Notes: generated from the sequence alone by a model not told the origin. Shown: positions 11,477 through 25,297, counted from the stretch's first letter. The stretch is 64,000 nucleotides of DNA from Chamaecrista fasciculata (GCA_003254925.1 QANZ01010145.1:140384-204383); one strand, 5' to 3'. Made by a program: numbers and translations.

Positions 11477-13797
11477 TCAAAGGAGATCAGCAACATTGGC
11501 AGGCAGCTCTTCAATCACAACATTATAAAACCTTTGAATATCGTATAGCATCCTATCATCTTCCTTGGTCACAAAATTGATAGCAACACCCTTCCTCCCA
11601 AACCGGCCACTACGACCAATTCGATGCAGATAGTTCTCAGGCTGGGTCGGGAGGTCATAATTGATTACAAGTGAAACTTGCTGGACATCAATACCACGGG
11701 CTAACAGGTCTGTGGTGATCAAAACACGAGAAGATCCAGAACGGAATTCCCTCATGATGATATCCCTTGTGTTTTGGTCCATGTCTCCGTGGGTTGCTGA
11801 GACTGTGTGATCACGACTGCGCATCTTGTCTGTCAGCCAATCTACCTTGCGCCTGGTGTTCACAAAGATGACACTCTGAGTAATTGCCAATGTCTCGTAG
11901 AGATCACAAAGAGTCTCGAGCTTCCATTCCTCCTTATCAACATTGACATAAAATTGCTTGATCCCTTCAAGGGTAAGCTCATCACGTTTCACCAATATTC
12001 TCACAGGTTTATTCATGAACTTCCTTGTGATCTCCAGGGCCTCAGGTGGCATTGTGGCAGAGAAAACCCCAACCTGAATTTTAGGTGGCAGCAGCTGAAA
12101 TATATCATAGATCTGAAAGAACAGACAGGACTGAGTCAGAATCATAAACTATTGAACCAAGGGGTAGATGTCTAGAAGAAGTTGAAATTATCTTAGGATT
12201 CTTACTTTTGTAATATTACATAAGCATATAAGCAACTACCAATTCTTATCACTATTAAGATGCATTTCATGAAAAAAGTAATGTCTTTTCGGAGTGCCCT
12301 CAAATCTCTGTAGCTCTATCTATAAAGATATGAAAATTAACACTAGAGATGTAAACATTAGGCTTTCTAAAACATGGCAAAATAAAATAAGAAACAGAAG
12401 AAAAAAAATCAATCAACGTCACACTCCCTTCTTCTCTGCCCCCTCCCCTTTACTCTTCTCATTCTTCCAGTTCAAAGAACTTGGGCATTTACAGTTTTAA
12501 TAGGGTAACAATTTGTAACTAGCTAAATTTATACCAAGAGGCAAGAGTCAAAATATCTCTACATACTGTCAGAGAACTAGATAAAAAAACTCATCAGAAA
12601 CCAACGAAGTTTGTAACATACATCTAAAAAAAACTAAAGAAAATTAACAGCAACCAAGAAGTAACCAACTACGAGACTTTGAAACGCAATTATCCAAATC
12701 CAAATTCTTTTTGCACCCTAGTAAAAGAACAGAAGAAAAGCATTAAAGATAGATATATAGGCTGAGAAAAATTAGAGGACCTGATCCTTGAAACCCCGAG
12801 AAAGCATCTCATCTGCCTCATCCAACACAAACATTCGAATGTTATCAGGGCGTAAAGATTGTCTACGCAGCATGTCAAACACACGACCAGGAGTACCAAC
12901 AACAACATGGACCCCACTTGACAGGATGCGTTGATCTTCTCTAACACTGGTGCCACCCACACAAGCATGAACCTTGACACCAAGATAGTCACCTAGTGCC
13001 CGCATGACCTTCTCAATTTGTTGTGCAAGTTCACGAGTGGGAGCAAGAACCAGTGCCTGGCATTCAACTAAGCTGTAATCAAGCTGCTGCAAAACTCCAG
13101 AGCAAAAGGTGGCAGTTTTTCCCGTTCCAGATTGTGCTTGTTGAATTACATCAAGTCCCTTGCAGAAAGGAACAATCCCTCTTTGCTGGATTGCAGAAGG
13201 CTTCTCAAAACCTTTCAAGAAGTTATACAAAATTATCCGATTTTGTCATGCATGGGTGTAAACAAAACATAGAAAGAGCAATTATTCGAGATACTCAGAA
13301 GCATAATTTTTCATTGTAAATTAACATCAGATTCAATGCAAGTATAAGTAATACAAACCAAACTTCTCAATCAGGATTTTTTATGTTGAATAACTGATCA
13401 GCATTAGTACAGTACATTCAAGCACTAATGAACATACCATATGCATAAATTCCCCTCAGAAGATTCTCCTGCAGTCCCATAGCATCAAAACTTTCATGAA
13501 CTTCATCATAAGTAGTGAAGAAATCTTGCCCGTCAGTTCCAAGTCTGCAGCCATTGATGCATCAAAACAGGAATAAGCACACAGCAAAATGCATCAAAGG
13601 AATGTATTATGTTGTTGACTAATAAATGATTTGATGTTACCACTCATATGACATAAACTAAAAGCATATTTCAATCCTAGTGCATCTATCTCAAGTATCC
13701 AGAAAGAAACAAAAGGAAGAAAAACTTACAATTCACTCATCTTGGCATCATATTGACGAGCATCAAATTGTGACCCTTCTGGTGCCGCGCCAGCCAT
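11477..13797 (-). CDS. EIF4A: Eukaryotic initiation factor 4A (DEAD-box RNA helicase), 413 aa
   Basis: Cytosolic ATP-dependent RNA helicase of the eIF4F complex, unwinding mRNA leaders for translation initiation. Coding exons are 13730-13797, 13438-13544, 12781-13211 and 11477-12112, totalling 1242 nt = 413 aa, exactly the usual plant eIF4A length. All DEAD-box motifs are present: Q motif [12 protein letters not shown] (from residue 59), motif I AQSGTGKT (84-91), Ia PTRELAQQ, Ib TPGR, II DEAD (189-192), III SAT (220-222), [19 protein letters not shown] and [10 protein letters not shown] (365-372). It ends [11 protein letters not shown]. Start [17 protein letters not shown] is typical. All three coding introns are GT-AG. 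The cytosolic eIF4A1/2 type fits better than eIF4A-III, given the N-terminus and the YDEV...[15 protein letters not shown] block. Confidence 0.97.
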
Positions 13798-15095
13798 GAC
13801 TGCAAACTATAAAGGAAAATAATATTTATATCAATTCATTTAGCTATCTACAGGACAGGCTTAAGACTTAAGTGATATAACACAAATGCAATTCAAAAGT
13901 TCACAAAGTTAGTATGGTTTGATTGCCATAATCAATCTGATTAAGAAGCTTGCATACCTTAAATGGGCCTATTGTTATATTGTGCAAGTGTGGTAGAAAA
14001 CAAAATGTTAGCAGAAGAGAGAGAAGAGTAGTAAAGATTCAAGACATCAAATACCAAATAATTACTTGTCCTCATCCATTGCTCATTCTACTTTAAGGTA
14101 GTAAAGCATGCTTCAAAAGGATTTATATATCCAATTGTTCCCAACATCGCAAAATCAACTATTTATGACCATTAATCCTAAGTGAAAATCACATTAAGTA
14201 GTCAATCAAACCTTCGCAATAACAATAATGGCATTTAACAACGAGACAACCAGCAGTTCAAACAAAGCAATTTAAAACCAATTGAGAAATGAACATAACA
14301 TAAAGGGGAGGACATTACTAAACCAAAGAGGAATAATATCATATTCATATGTGAGTGAAACACATTTTTATACACAAGCCATAGCCTCAAAATAAAAATA
14401 AAAAACGTCAACTATTTTGAGGATAGCGCATTCAAAGACATAAAAAATGCTCCTATTCGGCACCGTCTACCAAGTCGATTGTACCGTGGCGCCTAACTGC
14501 CAACGATATATAAAAGAAACAATCAAGTGATCAAATAAAACACGAAGAAACCGTAGCAGAGAAATCAAGAGAAAATCTAGGGAGAAAAATAGAAGATCAG
14601 CGAGTCATTCGGGTGTCCTCGATGCTTGATTGGCTTCACTTCACTTCACCGAGCAGTTTGAGTTATTATTATTATGATTATTATTTAACCAGTAATCAAA
14701 GATTACGAGTACGCTTTCTGGAACAACTCCCAAAACAGAAAACGAACTTTGTAACAAGAGACAGCAATCTAGAGCCAAGACCCACTCATAAAGTACGGAA
14801 ATCTAAAGAGCAAGAAGGAAATCGATCAACAGACAAGCAAAATACAGTATTCAACGAGATGCAACTTTGAAGAGCAACAAGATGGAAAGAAAATTTGGGA
14901 TATCAGCAAGTTCGGAGGTCAAACCTTAGACGAGGAGTGTAGAGAAACAAGTTAAACAGAGATGTTATGTGAGCGGATTGTGAGATTAGGATTCCCCAAC
15001 CTCGTCGGATCTTCGATTGCTGAAGTTGCGAGTTGAGGAAACACAAGGAGGCGTCGTCGCACAGAGAGACGCCGGTGAGGGCAAAAATAAGAGGG
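13798..15095 (-). other. eIF4A 5' leader with a leader intron
   Basis: Nine bases upstream of the start codon the minus strand reads TTTATAG then TTTGCAGTCATGG, a splice acceptor inside the 5' UTR. A plausible leader exon lies at about 15010-15095: pyrimidine-rich CTCCCTCTTATTTTTGCCC, a CGCC-rich stretch, and a possible donor GAG/GTTGGG near 15000. The interval between is AT-rich with T-rich stretches, as expected of a leader intron. Leader introns are usual in plant eIF4A genes. The exact cap site and donor are inferred. Confidence 0.65.
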
Positions 15096-17886
15096 AGTCA
15101 AATCGTCCAATGGTCGGAGGGTTTTGATGCTTTTATTTTCAGATTGTCGGTTTTAACCCTGGACCATCCTTGTTATTTCAGCTTGATAGACCATGTTACG
15201 ACGTCGTGTTGAGATCGCAAAATCGTCCTCTTCAAAATATGTCTGTTTTTTCAACCATGGTCTATTTTTTCGGACGAAACACTTTCGTCGCTTGGGTGTC
15301 TCAGAAACCCAAAGACGAAGGAAGGGGACTTTTTGATTCCTGCATCCTATTCGGATCACTTTCAAATTAAAAATATATAACTACTACAATATATTTAATA
15401 AGATATTTTTTTCCTCTAAAATCCATTGTTACTTATTAGTTATACTTGTATCTCTTATCTAATGATTGATTTTGTCTCTTAAATGTATGACTCTTGAACT
15501 TACATCACAATAGGAATTTTTCAAAACTTCCATCGTAACTATTTTGATAAATAATAATTACTAGTTGAAAAGAAAACAAATATACTACTTCAGTTGGAAA
15601 TCAAATCTTGACGAGTCCTATTTCGATAAAATAGCTTCGTTAATATATTGCATATGGATTCTGATCTTACAATCTATTTTCTCTTCTATATAGTTCGAAA
15701 TTCAAATGATTGATTTTGTCTCTTAAATGTATGACTCTACCTTCATAACTTTCTTTGAATGTGAGTTAATGGTAATATAAAGATCGTGAACGTTCTTAGG
15801 GGATATAAGATGGGTAAAACTTACATCAATTTTCTATATCTTTGTTATCAAATTCTCTAATCAATACTTGACACGTGACAAAAATTTTATATATGACCAA
15901 TCATGAAAGAGAGATAATATTAAATATCATTTTTTGCATAACTAATCATTGAAGAGAGAGAATGTAATTAAGACTTATAATTAGTGGAACTTGATAACAA
16001 GGATGTAAGAAACTCGATATAAGTTTTATCCATATAAGATACTGCAATAAATATTTTTAACATGTTTGTGGGATTATGAATTCTTGCGCATAGTTATGCT
16101 TTGATGATTTTTTTTTTTTCTTTTTTGATGGAATGCGTTGATCATTTGTTGTGTGTCATACACTCATACTGATACATGATCTTAATCCAAAAAAAAAAAA
16201 ATCCACGAGAATAATTGTGTAGATATTTATGTGAGTATACCTCAGAGGCTCAGAGTATAAATTGTTGGGTGGATCACGGTGATGGGCTAACCAGGTGAAT
16301 TAGTGATTTCTTAGTTGCGAGTCAAATTGCTAAGATAGGCCTTGGTCCAATTGGAAAGCTTAACTGCTTTTACAGGCCCACTTTACAGAAATTGTTCACT
16401 TTACCAACCATGCTTGCTTCACATTGAAAGAGGATTATTATTTTTTTCTCCAAATGGTTAATTTTATCTTTAATATTTTATATTTTGATTGATTTTATCT
16501 TTGTTCTTATTTTAATCAAATATATGTAGCTAATGACATGTAATGTAAAATTATTAGAAAAAGAAATTTTAATTTTAATTTAGATTGAAATATAAGATGA
16601 AGTCTATCATTAATTTATTAAAAGAAATTAATCAAAAAATAAAATTTGACTAAAATGTGAATTATTGAAGATAAAATTAATTGCAAAAGAAAATTAGGAA
16701 AGAAATGAATACTTAGTGTAAAGTTTGGGTCTTTGGGAAACCGAAAAAGTGGTTTTGTACATTTATCAATGGAGTGTATGCAACATAGTCTCTCATGTTT
16801 ACTTCCACTTTGGTTTCCCATGATGACCAGTCTACTATACCTGCTGCCTACCTCCATGTAAACTTTGTTTCATTCTCTTGTCTGCTTCATGACACAAAAA
16901 CTAATATGCACTGTGTTTCAACATTACATTATTATATCGTGAATTATTGAGCCGAACATCGGATGAGATGCACCGTACGTATATATGATATGGAATCGAA
17001 TAACATAAAAAATCATTTAATAAGGAGATAAGGATGTGTACGTTTTGTGACAATGGAAATTAAACAGCAGATTTATCAACATTGTAATTATATTTATTTG
17101 ACCTCACAATTTGAATGATGCTTCATGAGAACATTGACACGTTTGTGGCAGATACGAACATGTATATATTAGGTGGAAGCACACACATAAGCATAAATGT
17201 AAGGAAAAATACACAATCGGTTTTACTTGATTTGATGTCGATAACTACTATCACGATTTTATTGGAATAATTTTATTATTTTTAATTTTTTAAAAAAAAA
17301 TAAATTTTTTAAGTGACTTGTATTTAATTAATTACTATTGTTAAGTATAAATGAATATTCTTAATATAATAGAGAATTAAGTATTTGGACTTTTTAACAT
17401 AATGGGTCTAGATTAAAGTTTTGAGATACTTATAAATATATTACTAAATACCGAGGAGGTAAGTCTCTCTTGAAAAGACTTAAGAGAAAGTTGAGAAGTC
17501 ATTTAATTCATTCATCAATATAGTGAAAATTATTTGTTTTTTTTATAACAAAAGAAATTCATTAAAAAACAAAGCAGAGGAACATAATAATTGTTTTTAG
17601 GTGAATGTAAGTTACTGACCAACCATAATAATTGTATGTGTTCATCTATTATTTTTTCTTTTCCACATTCTTATTACTTGTTTGATTTATCATTTATGAA
17701 TGGTTGTTAAAAGATACTCTAAATTCTAATAAAAAAAATTATGAATTCTCTAAATAGTTTTTAAATTAAAAACCTGTTCGACCAAATAAATAAAAAAAAA
17801 ACTTTTAAACCCTGTTTACAACTACTACTGAAACCCCAACTACTGAAACCCCAATACATCATTTTGTTATAGGTTAGTAGAATGTG

Positions 17887-17924
<38 letters not shown>

Positions 17925-18570
17925 GAATTTCATATATTTGTCTCCATTATTTTGTTCGGCCATCATATGTACATGATCTCATTCAATTATCTAACAAGCT
18001 GTCCTCCTTCTCTTTTTAAGAAATTGAAAGACACTAGCTAGTAAAGTCAATTTAAAAGACTAGCCAATCCACGAAATCCTCTTCTACTAAAAATTTTATC
18101 CAATTAATGTAGGACTTGAAAGACGCATTTAGGCAACACATAGGCAAATTTGTTTAGGTTGGTTTTATCTCCAGCCAAAATGAACAGACAGTTGTTGCGC
18201 AATATATACAATTTTGGTGTGTCTGTTATATATTAATTAGCACCGTCCTATAGAAAATGTTAGGCAATTATGTCCAGTGATTTTTCTAGTTGCTCTTTGG
18301 TTTGGCGCAAAAAAGGATGTCCAGCCAAAATGAACAGAGCAGTATCATCAGGCCTTTCTTTGAACGAAGTTCGTTTTCTATCCAAAAAAAAAAAAACATC
18401 CTATATATGTATTCCTGCTATGAAAAAGGCATGTGGTTTGTGATTCAATGCAATCCCTTACACCGCCAGAAATGGCCAATAATAAAGAATTAAAAAAAAG
18501 AGTGATTAGCGGCTGCAGGAAGAGCAGAAGAAGGGCAGAATAAGCATAATAAGATGCAATGCATGCCTCC
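15096..18570. other. Intergenic region upstream of eIF4A
   Basis: The eIF4A promoter should lie in the first few hundred bases. Overlapping open frames on both strands at 15153-15370 have no recognisable domain. A roughly 33-bp sequence ending TTAAATGTATGACTCT occurs twice in direct orientation, near 15460 and 15706. A (TA)n tract spans 17890-17921. No gene is supported. Confidence 0.55.
17890..17921. repeat. (TA)n microsatellite
   Basis: About 16 uninterrupted TA dinucleotides. Confidence 0.95.
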
Positions 18571-18613
18571 AAAATGGGGTCACATGCAAAACTTATACAA
18601 TTGGGGAAGTTTT

Positions 18614-18797
18614 AACCAAGTTTGGTTGGTCTAGTGGTTTACTTCATTAGGTCGCTTAAGTAACGTCAGGGGTTCGAATCCTGTCTTGTGTATGCAGCAA
18701 CCAATTGGCCAGCGGCAGACCCTTAAATGGAGCATCGATCTGCGAAAGATTAATCCTTAGCCTATCGGGCTAAGGGATACCTTTGGGAAAAAAAAAA
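18614..18797 (+). repeat. tRNA-derived SINE (family B), about 184 bp
   Basis: It has an A-box-like GGTCTAGTGG and a good B-box, GGTTCGAATCC, with the spacing of a tRNA promoter. A tRNA-unrelated body follows and a terminal A-run. A near-identical 23-bp direct repeat (ATGGGGTCACATGCAAAACT and onward) flanks it at 18574-18596 and 18798-18820. On the left, 17 bases separate the repeat from the AACCAAG start shared with the copy at 44142-44320. This leaves the true 5' end uncertain. Confidence 0.82.
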
Positions 18798-18820
18798 ATG
18801 GGATCACATGCAAACCTTAT

Positions 18821-20648
18821 GCCACCTGACTCATTCACTTGCCACTTCATTTCTCTCTACCCCCGCCGCTTCATTATATTTATATTTATATATATATTCA
18901 GTTATTCACCCACCACCTACACCTCACACCTTTCATTTTCTCTCATCTTTCTCTCTCTGTGACCACATATATATATTCATAATATATATATTGAGCATGC
19001 TGCAGGCCACCCCAATTCATTCTTGATAAGGCAAAGCAGCCTCTTCTTTCTTTGTTGTTGGCCACTTCCCAACACACTCGACTCACTATGTATATATCGC
19101 TTTCCAAAAAGGACGCGCCCACTCTATATCATACTATCTTAATTAGGGTTTCATTCCTTTCTTAATTCATTATCTCTTTAACACTTCACCCTCACCTCAA
19201 TCACGCCTCTCATGATTATAAGAGTTTCTACTTTACTATTCTATGAAATTCATCCAAAGTCAGCAGAGTCTGATTCATCGGGCAAAAAAAAAGTCTGATT
19301 CAAAGAAAAGATATATTACTCGTATTATATAAAAATTTGATGAAAATAAATTTTATATTAACAAAAAATAATTAACTTAAAAAATTTTATGGGTTTAAAT
19401 CTCGGTCTAAATTCAAAAATCATAATATACTATACATGATCATGACACTACCCATAGATCATACTCAAGCAAAGCAAGCACGTTCTTCCTTTGAATTATA
19501 CCTAAAAACTGATGCATGCCACGTACACCATTTCTCACCTTTTCTTATTGTTAATTTCACTTACATCCCCCTCAAACACCCATTTTTACTTGCCCAAAGC
19601 ACTCAAAGCACCATATCTATATAGGTAATATAAAACGTGCTACTCTAAAGGGTATATATATATATACATATATATAAAAAAGAAAGTGGAGAATTGTCCA
19701 TGGCACATTTATAGAATATATATATATGTTAGATGCTATGCTTTATCATAATTGTTGATGATATCATGACCGATGCAAGTGGCCATCAACAAGCCAAGTA
19801 TATATTTTTAATTTGTTGATTTTATGCATGCCAACCTCGGTTGAAACACTTGGAAGTTGGAATCTACATCAACATCGATCTATATGTTTGTAAATCTCTC
19901 CTCCAAATAGAAATTAATAAGGAAACTGTAGAAAACGTAACGTTGCTCATGATCATCCCCCTTCCTTATTCGGAAACCTTGTTAATCTTTCCCAATTCGG
20001 CCGTAGCCGCCCACTTCTTACCATCGTTACTAGTAGACTCACTGGTACATTATACGCCCACTATATATAGGCCCTTCACTATAAAAATAACTATATGTAT
20101 TTCTCCTTAAGCGTGTAACACCTTATAATGGTCGGCGTGATATCTAAATATATGGGTGATCATCAGAGAGGGACAGATCTAGAGAGAGAATAAATATATA
20201 CACAATCAAGAAAAAACAATATAATTTTTAAAACTTTTTAACCCTACATCATCACTAGATTGATTATCTATGATCTTGGAGAAAATTTGAGGAGCTTAAT
20301 TAATTGAATACTCAGACTAAATATTTGGTGCATATGTGTATGCATAATTCCAGACTCAGAAAATATATATGGCCTATGCACTGATAATGATTGGCTTAAC
20401 TTCCTCAAATCATGTTCATGAGAGAGTAATACTAATATCCGATGGATGCATATATAGCTGAAGGGGTAGATTATAGAAGATGTGAGGAATTGAAGGGACC
20501 AATGAAATTGGTTTATGTTTAATTGTTAAATTCAACCTGCAAGGCCAATTAATTAAGTACCAAATCTAAGGCATTGATTTTTTTGTAGTATTGAATTGGG
20601 AATGTGTCAAAGGCATGACGTCCCGCAAACCACGCACTTGCAACAATT
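18821..20648. other. Intergenic region left of the first Copia element
   Basis: AT-rich with many TATATA stretches and pyrimidine-rich patches (18900-18960, 19060-19200). No gene or small RNA hairpin could be supported. The short open frames here (18808-19026, 19436-19624, 19841-20110) have no recognisable domains. Confidence 0.5.
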
Positions 20649-20653
20649 GTTTC

Positions 20654-20888
20654 TAATCGAATATTAAAGAAATGAATATTCTGTATTGAATTGAATGAAT
20701 AGAGATTACAGAGGGAAGCTTATATATAAGCTTCATACACATGACGCTATGAATTACTGATAACTAATACAGCTGTAAGCTTCTAACAGAATTACAACCA
20801 ATATGAAACTAACAACTAACAATGAATCTAATCACAATACAGTCCCTATACATCTGCTGATGTGGCAGCTATAGTAATCACTCTATTA
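20654..20888 (-). repeat. 3' LTR of the first Copia element
   Basis: 235 bp. It differs from the other LTR by one G/T and one T/C change. It lies next to the polypurine tract at about 20889-20898 (minus strand). Confidence 0.95.
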
Positions 20889-23800
20889 TCCCCCGGTAAG
20901 CTGAGAGTGAGTAGTATTAAAAACCTGAAGCTTATCTCTCAAGGCACAGAAACGAGGGTGAGACAATGGTTTAGTAAGAACATCAGCAGTTTGATCCAAA
21001 GATGGAATATGTGAAATGTTAAGTAAACCCTTGATAACTTTGTCTCGAACAAAGAAAATATCTAACTCCATATGCTTGGTGCGATTGTGAAGAACAGGAT
21101 TGTAGGTAAGCTGGACAGCACTAGAATTGTCACAAAAAATTTGAGGCTTGACAGAAGAAGAACAATGAAGCTCTTGAAGAAGTGACTGCACCCATGTAAT
21201 CTCAGAAACAAGAGAAGCAATGCTTCGATACTCTGCCTCAGTACTTGAGCGTGAAACTACTGGTTGCTTCTTGGAACTCCATGAGATCAAATTAGAGCCA
21301 AAAAACAATCCAAAGCCTGTAGTTGATCGTCTGTCATCAATGTCACTGGCCCAGTCAGCATCACAGAACCCAGTAAGATGCAGAGATGAGCTAGGAGTGA
21401 GATGTAAACCATGATCAATTGTACCCTTAAGATAACGCAGAATCCGCTTGACAGCTACCCAATGCTCATCTAATGGTTGACTCATAAACTGGCAAACTTT
21501 GTTGACAGCAAAAGAAATTTCTGGTCTAGTAATTGTAGCATATTGAAGAGCCCACCTGTTGATCGATAGAGATGAGGATCTGACATATAATTGGACCCAT
21601 TCTTGGTCAATTTAAGACCAGCTACCATAGGAGTACTGATCGAATTAGCACCATCCATTTTTGTCTTTACTAACAAATCCTGAATATACTTAGCTTGTGA
21701 CAAGGTAATAGCACCAGTAGAAAGATAATTCACTTTGATACCAAGAAAATAATTTAATTTTCCCAAATCTTTGAGAGAAAATTCTGCATTCAGTCTAAGT
21801 TTGAGATCAGTAATAAAAGCTACAGAAGAACCTGTGATGATGATATCATCAACATAGACCAATAAATAAGTAACAAAAGAACTAGTTGTATGCACAAAGA
21901 GAGAAGGATCACAGCGACTAGCTTGAAAACCAAACTTGATTAGTGTAGAAGCCAATCGTTGGAACCAAGCGCGAGGAGCTTGCTTAAGACCATAGAGGGA
22001 CTTATGTAGCTTGCAAACCAATGAGGAATCAGCAGCAACAAAACCTGGAGGTTGACTCATGTAGATATCTTCAGAAATAACTCCATTAAGAAACGCATTA
22101 TTGACATCTAGTTGAAACAGAGGCCAAGACTTTGACAGAGCAAGAGTGAGAATTACTCGAACTGTAGTTGGCTTAACAACAGGTGAAAAGGTTTCTGTAT
22201 AATCACATCCTTCTTCTTGATGAAACCCTTTAGCAACAAGTCTAGCTTTATAGCGATTAATCGTACCATCTGAATTTTCTTTAACTCGAAATACCCACTT
22301 ACAACCAATTGGTTGCCTACCAAGTGGCAATGGGACAAGAGACCATGTTTTGTTGGTCATAAGAGCATGATATTCATCATCCATAGCTGATTTCCAATGT
22401 GGAATAGCAAGAGCAGCCTTAACAGTTTTAGGTACACGCGAATCATGAGTTTGAGCAACATATAAATTAATTTTAGGCTTGAAAATGCCAGACTTCGAAC
22501 GTGTCTGAATGGTATGAACAGGAGGGTTAGTAATAGTAACAGGAGCAGTAGGATTGGAACTATTAGAAGTAGAAGACAGTGTGGGAGATGATGAAGAATT
22601 TGATAATTTAAGTAATGTATCAGGTGGTGAAGATGACTGAGAAATTGGTGAATGAGAATGAACAGATGTGGAGGAAGAAAAAGTGGACATAGGAAGATGA
22701 GTATCATTGTCATGAGCAGCTTCATTAGAGTGAGTGAGTGGTGAAGATAAGTGACCAGAGGAAACATAATGATCAAGAATGATTGGTGGAGAGGCAGATG
22801 GAAAAACAGGACATGAAGAAGAAGAAGTGGACTGAGTAGAAACAAAATCAGTGAGATAAGGAAAGGATGTTTCATCAAAACGAACATCCCTAGAAATGTA
22901 CATGCGACCTGAAGGTGAGAGACACTTGTAACCTTTATGAGAAGGAGAATAACCAAGGAAAAGACACTTAGTGGATCTACACTCAATTTTGTGATTGTTA
23001 TAGGGACGCAATAAAGGATAACAGGCACAACCAAAAACTTTGAGAAAAAGATAATCTGGAGATTTATTATACAATGTTGAATATGGAGAATTGTGATTTA
23101 AAACTGGTGTAGGTAAGAGATTGATAAGATGGACAGCACACAGAAAAGCATCTTCCCAAAAAGAAAGAGGCAATGATGCTTGTGCAAGAAGACATAACCC
23201 GAGTTCTACTATATGCCTATGCTTTCTTTCAACAGAACCATTTTGAGGATGAGTGTAAGGACAAGACAATCTATGAATTATGCCATTAGTTTTAAGATAG
23301 GAAGAGAAAGAATGAAATTCTCCTCCCCAGCCAGACTGTAAGGCTTTAAGTTTGTGATTGAATTGATTTTCTACTAAGGATTTGAACTCAAGAAAGATTT
23401 TAAACGAATCACTTTTATTCTTAAGAGGAAAAATCCAAGAGAATCGACTAAAAGCATCAACAAAACAAAGGTAATTCCTAGAACCATATCTAGAAACAGT
23501 AGGTGAAGGTCCCCAAACATCCATAAAAACTAATTCAAGAGGATTATGATAAGTGTGATTTGAAGGAGGATGGGGTAACTTGTGCATTTTTCCATAACAA
23601 CACGCAGAACAGAAGTCAGATATATTTCGATTAGGCACTTTGATATTACATGTTTTCAATACATGACCAATAGTAGAAACAGATGAATGACCTAAACGTG
23701 AATGCCACAAACTAAAAGAAGAAAGATTACAAGTGTCATTACAAGAAGAATTGACAGTATTATTGGAAGAAGAAGCCAAAACAGATGAACAAACAATTGG

Positions 23801-25297
23801 CGAAACACCAAAAGATGAATTGTAGCGCCTTGACTGAGAGCAAATGTCAAGATTGCCAAAAGAGTACAATCCATCAGACCTAAGCTTCCCCTCCAAGAGT
23901 GTTTCCTTGGAATCCTGAGACTTGACACAACAAAAATTAGGATGAAATTCAAAAAACACAGAGTTATCACGAGCAAACTTTGACACACTAATGAGATTCT
24001 TAGTAATGTGAGGCACATGTAAAAGATTATTGAGCTGTAAAGACACATCAGGAAGAATAGGAGAACGAAATGATGAGTTACCAAAATGTTTGATAGACAC
24101 ACCTGTTCCATCACCCATGTGGACCTGCTCATGACCATGATAGGCTGAACTGTTTATGAGATTAGAATGATTATAGGTGACATGGTTTGATGCTCCAGAA
24201 TCAGGGAACCAAGATGAATCATTAACAACATCAGGAGTAGCAAAGGTAGAGGCCATATTCACTGATGGACGAGGACCAGAAAAAGTATTTTGAAGATACT
24301 GTGAATCATTGAGGAAGTAATTTGAATCATAACGATGATAACAGTAAGAGGCAAGATGACCAGTACGATTGCAGACTTGACAAACAAAGTTTGATTTCGG
24401 TCCTCGTGGAGTGAAACCACGACCACCACGACCTCTGCCTCGAAATGAGTTATTGCGACCACCACGACTATTAGCACCATGAAATCGAGAGTTATTGTTC
24501 TGATTATTATTCTGATTGAAGACCTGAGACGACTTAGATGAATTTGATGAACCGGAATTCTTATCTTTGGAATCCTGCGTAGCAAGATTCACAGTTGGTG
24601 CAGCAACTACTGGTTTAACATGCTTTTCAAGTTGAATCTCTTCAGAGATTAAGAGAGCTTGAAGCTCAGAAATAGAAATATTACCCGATCGAACATTGAC
24701 TGATGTAATAAAAGGACGATACTCTTCCGGTAGTCCTTCAAGAATGCTTTGAATGTGCTCATGTACAGGAACTGGAGATCCAATCAAAGTCAAAGCATCA
24801 ACAATGGCTTTGATTCGAAGAAGATACTCCATCATTGTTCGTGTGTTCTTTTTAATGCTGCGAAGTTCTGTTCTGTACTGATAAACTTTTGCTTTCATGT
24901 GTGTACCGAAATGATCCTGAATACGTTCCCAAACTTCAAAAGAATGAACACATCCTACAGCTAATGCTTGCATCTGATCACCAAGCGATGAAAGAATCCA
25001 AGACATGAGGAGTTTGTCCTGCTTACGCCAAGTAACGAACGCAGGATTAAATTTGTTAGCTGATCGATCTTCAGCTGTGAGAAACATATCCGGCATCGAA
25101 TTTCCAAAAAGAAAATCATCAAGACCATGACCTTGAACAGCAGAAGTAATCTGCTGATGCCAAGGAAGATAATTCTTATCATCAAGCTTGGTTGTGATAG
25201 AATGTGAGAAAGAAATGATAGGAGAGGAAGAAGGTGTTTGCGAAGAAATCGAAACAGAGTTGGAAATAGGTGTAGAAAGTTGAGACGAAGAGTCCAT
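20886..25297 (-). pseudogene. Copia gag-pol polyprotein, one frameshift and an integrase active-site change
   Basis: The main frame (25297 to 21482, 1271 codons) carries gag with a CX2CX4HX4C zinc knuckle at residues 306-319 (CQVCNRTGHLASYC). The protease DSG is at 366-368. A GAG-pre-integrase HHCC region precedes an integrase with D593 (FMDVWGP) and E690 (NGSVERKH). Reverse transcriptase carries an intact YVDD. The middle integrase catalytic Asp is replaced by Gly at 656 (ALQSGWGGEF). Near 21558 the frame shifts by one base between RT and RNase H. The remaining 199 codons (from 21485 down to 20886) contain a normal RNase H ([18 protein letters not shown]). Both defects are expected to block self-mobility. 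Apart from them the reading frame is clean, matching the young LTRs. Confidence 0.93.

Noticed and set aside
15153..15370. Overlapping open frames on both strands upstream of eIF4A
   Set aside because: Neither translation is recognisable, and they lie in promoter-proximal DNA of eIF4A.
18614..18797. Possible tRNA gene from A- and B-box matches
   Set aside because: No cloverleaf or anticodon stem; an A-tail and target duplications show it is a SINE. The same holds for 44142-44320 and 63072-63256.
19950..20050. miR482-like stretch (TCTTTCCCAATTCGGCC)
   Set aside because: Too many mismatches to miR482/2118, and no complementary arm forms a hairpin nearby.
22357..23034. 225-codon minus-strand open frame
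   Set aside because: It lies in another frame of the Copia pol sequence; its Leu-rich composition is a shadow of the Ser/Thr-rich pol linker.
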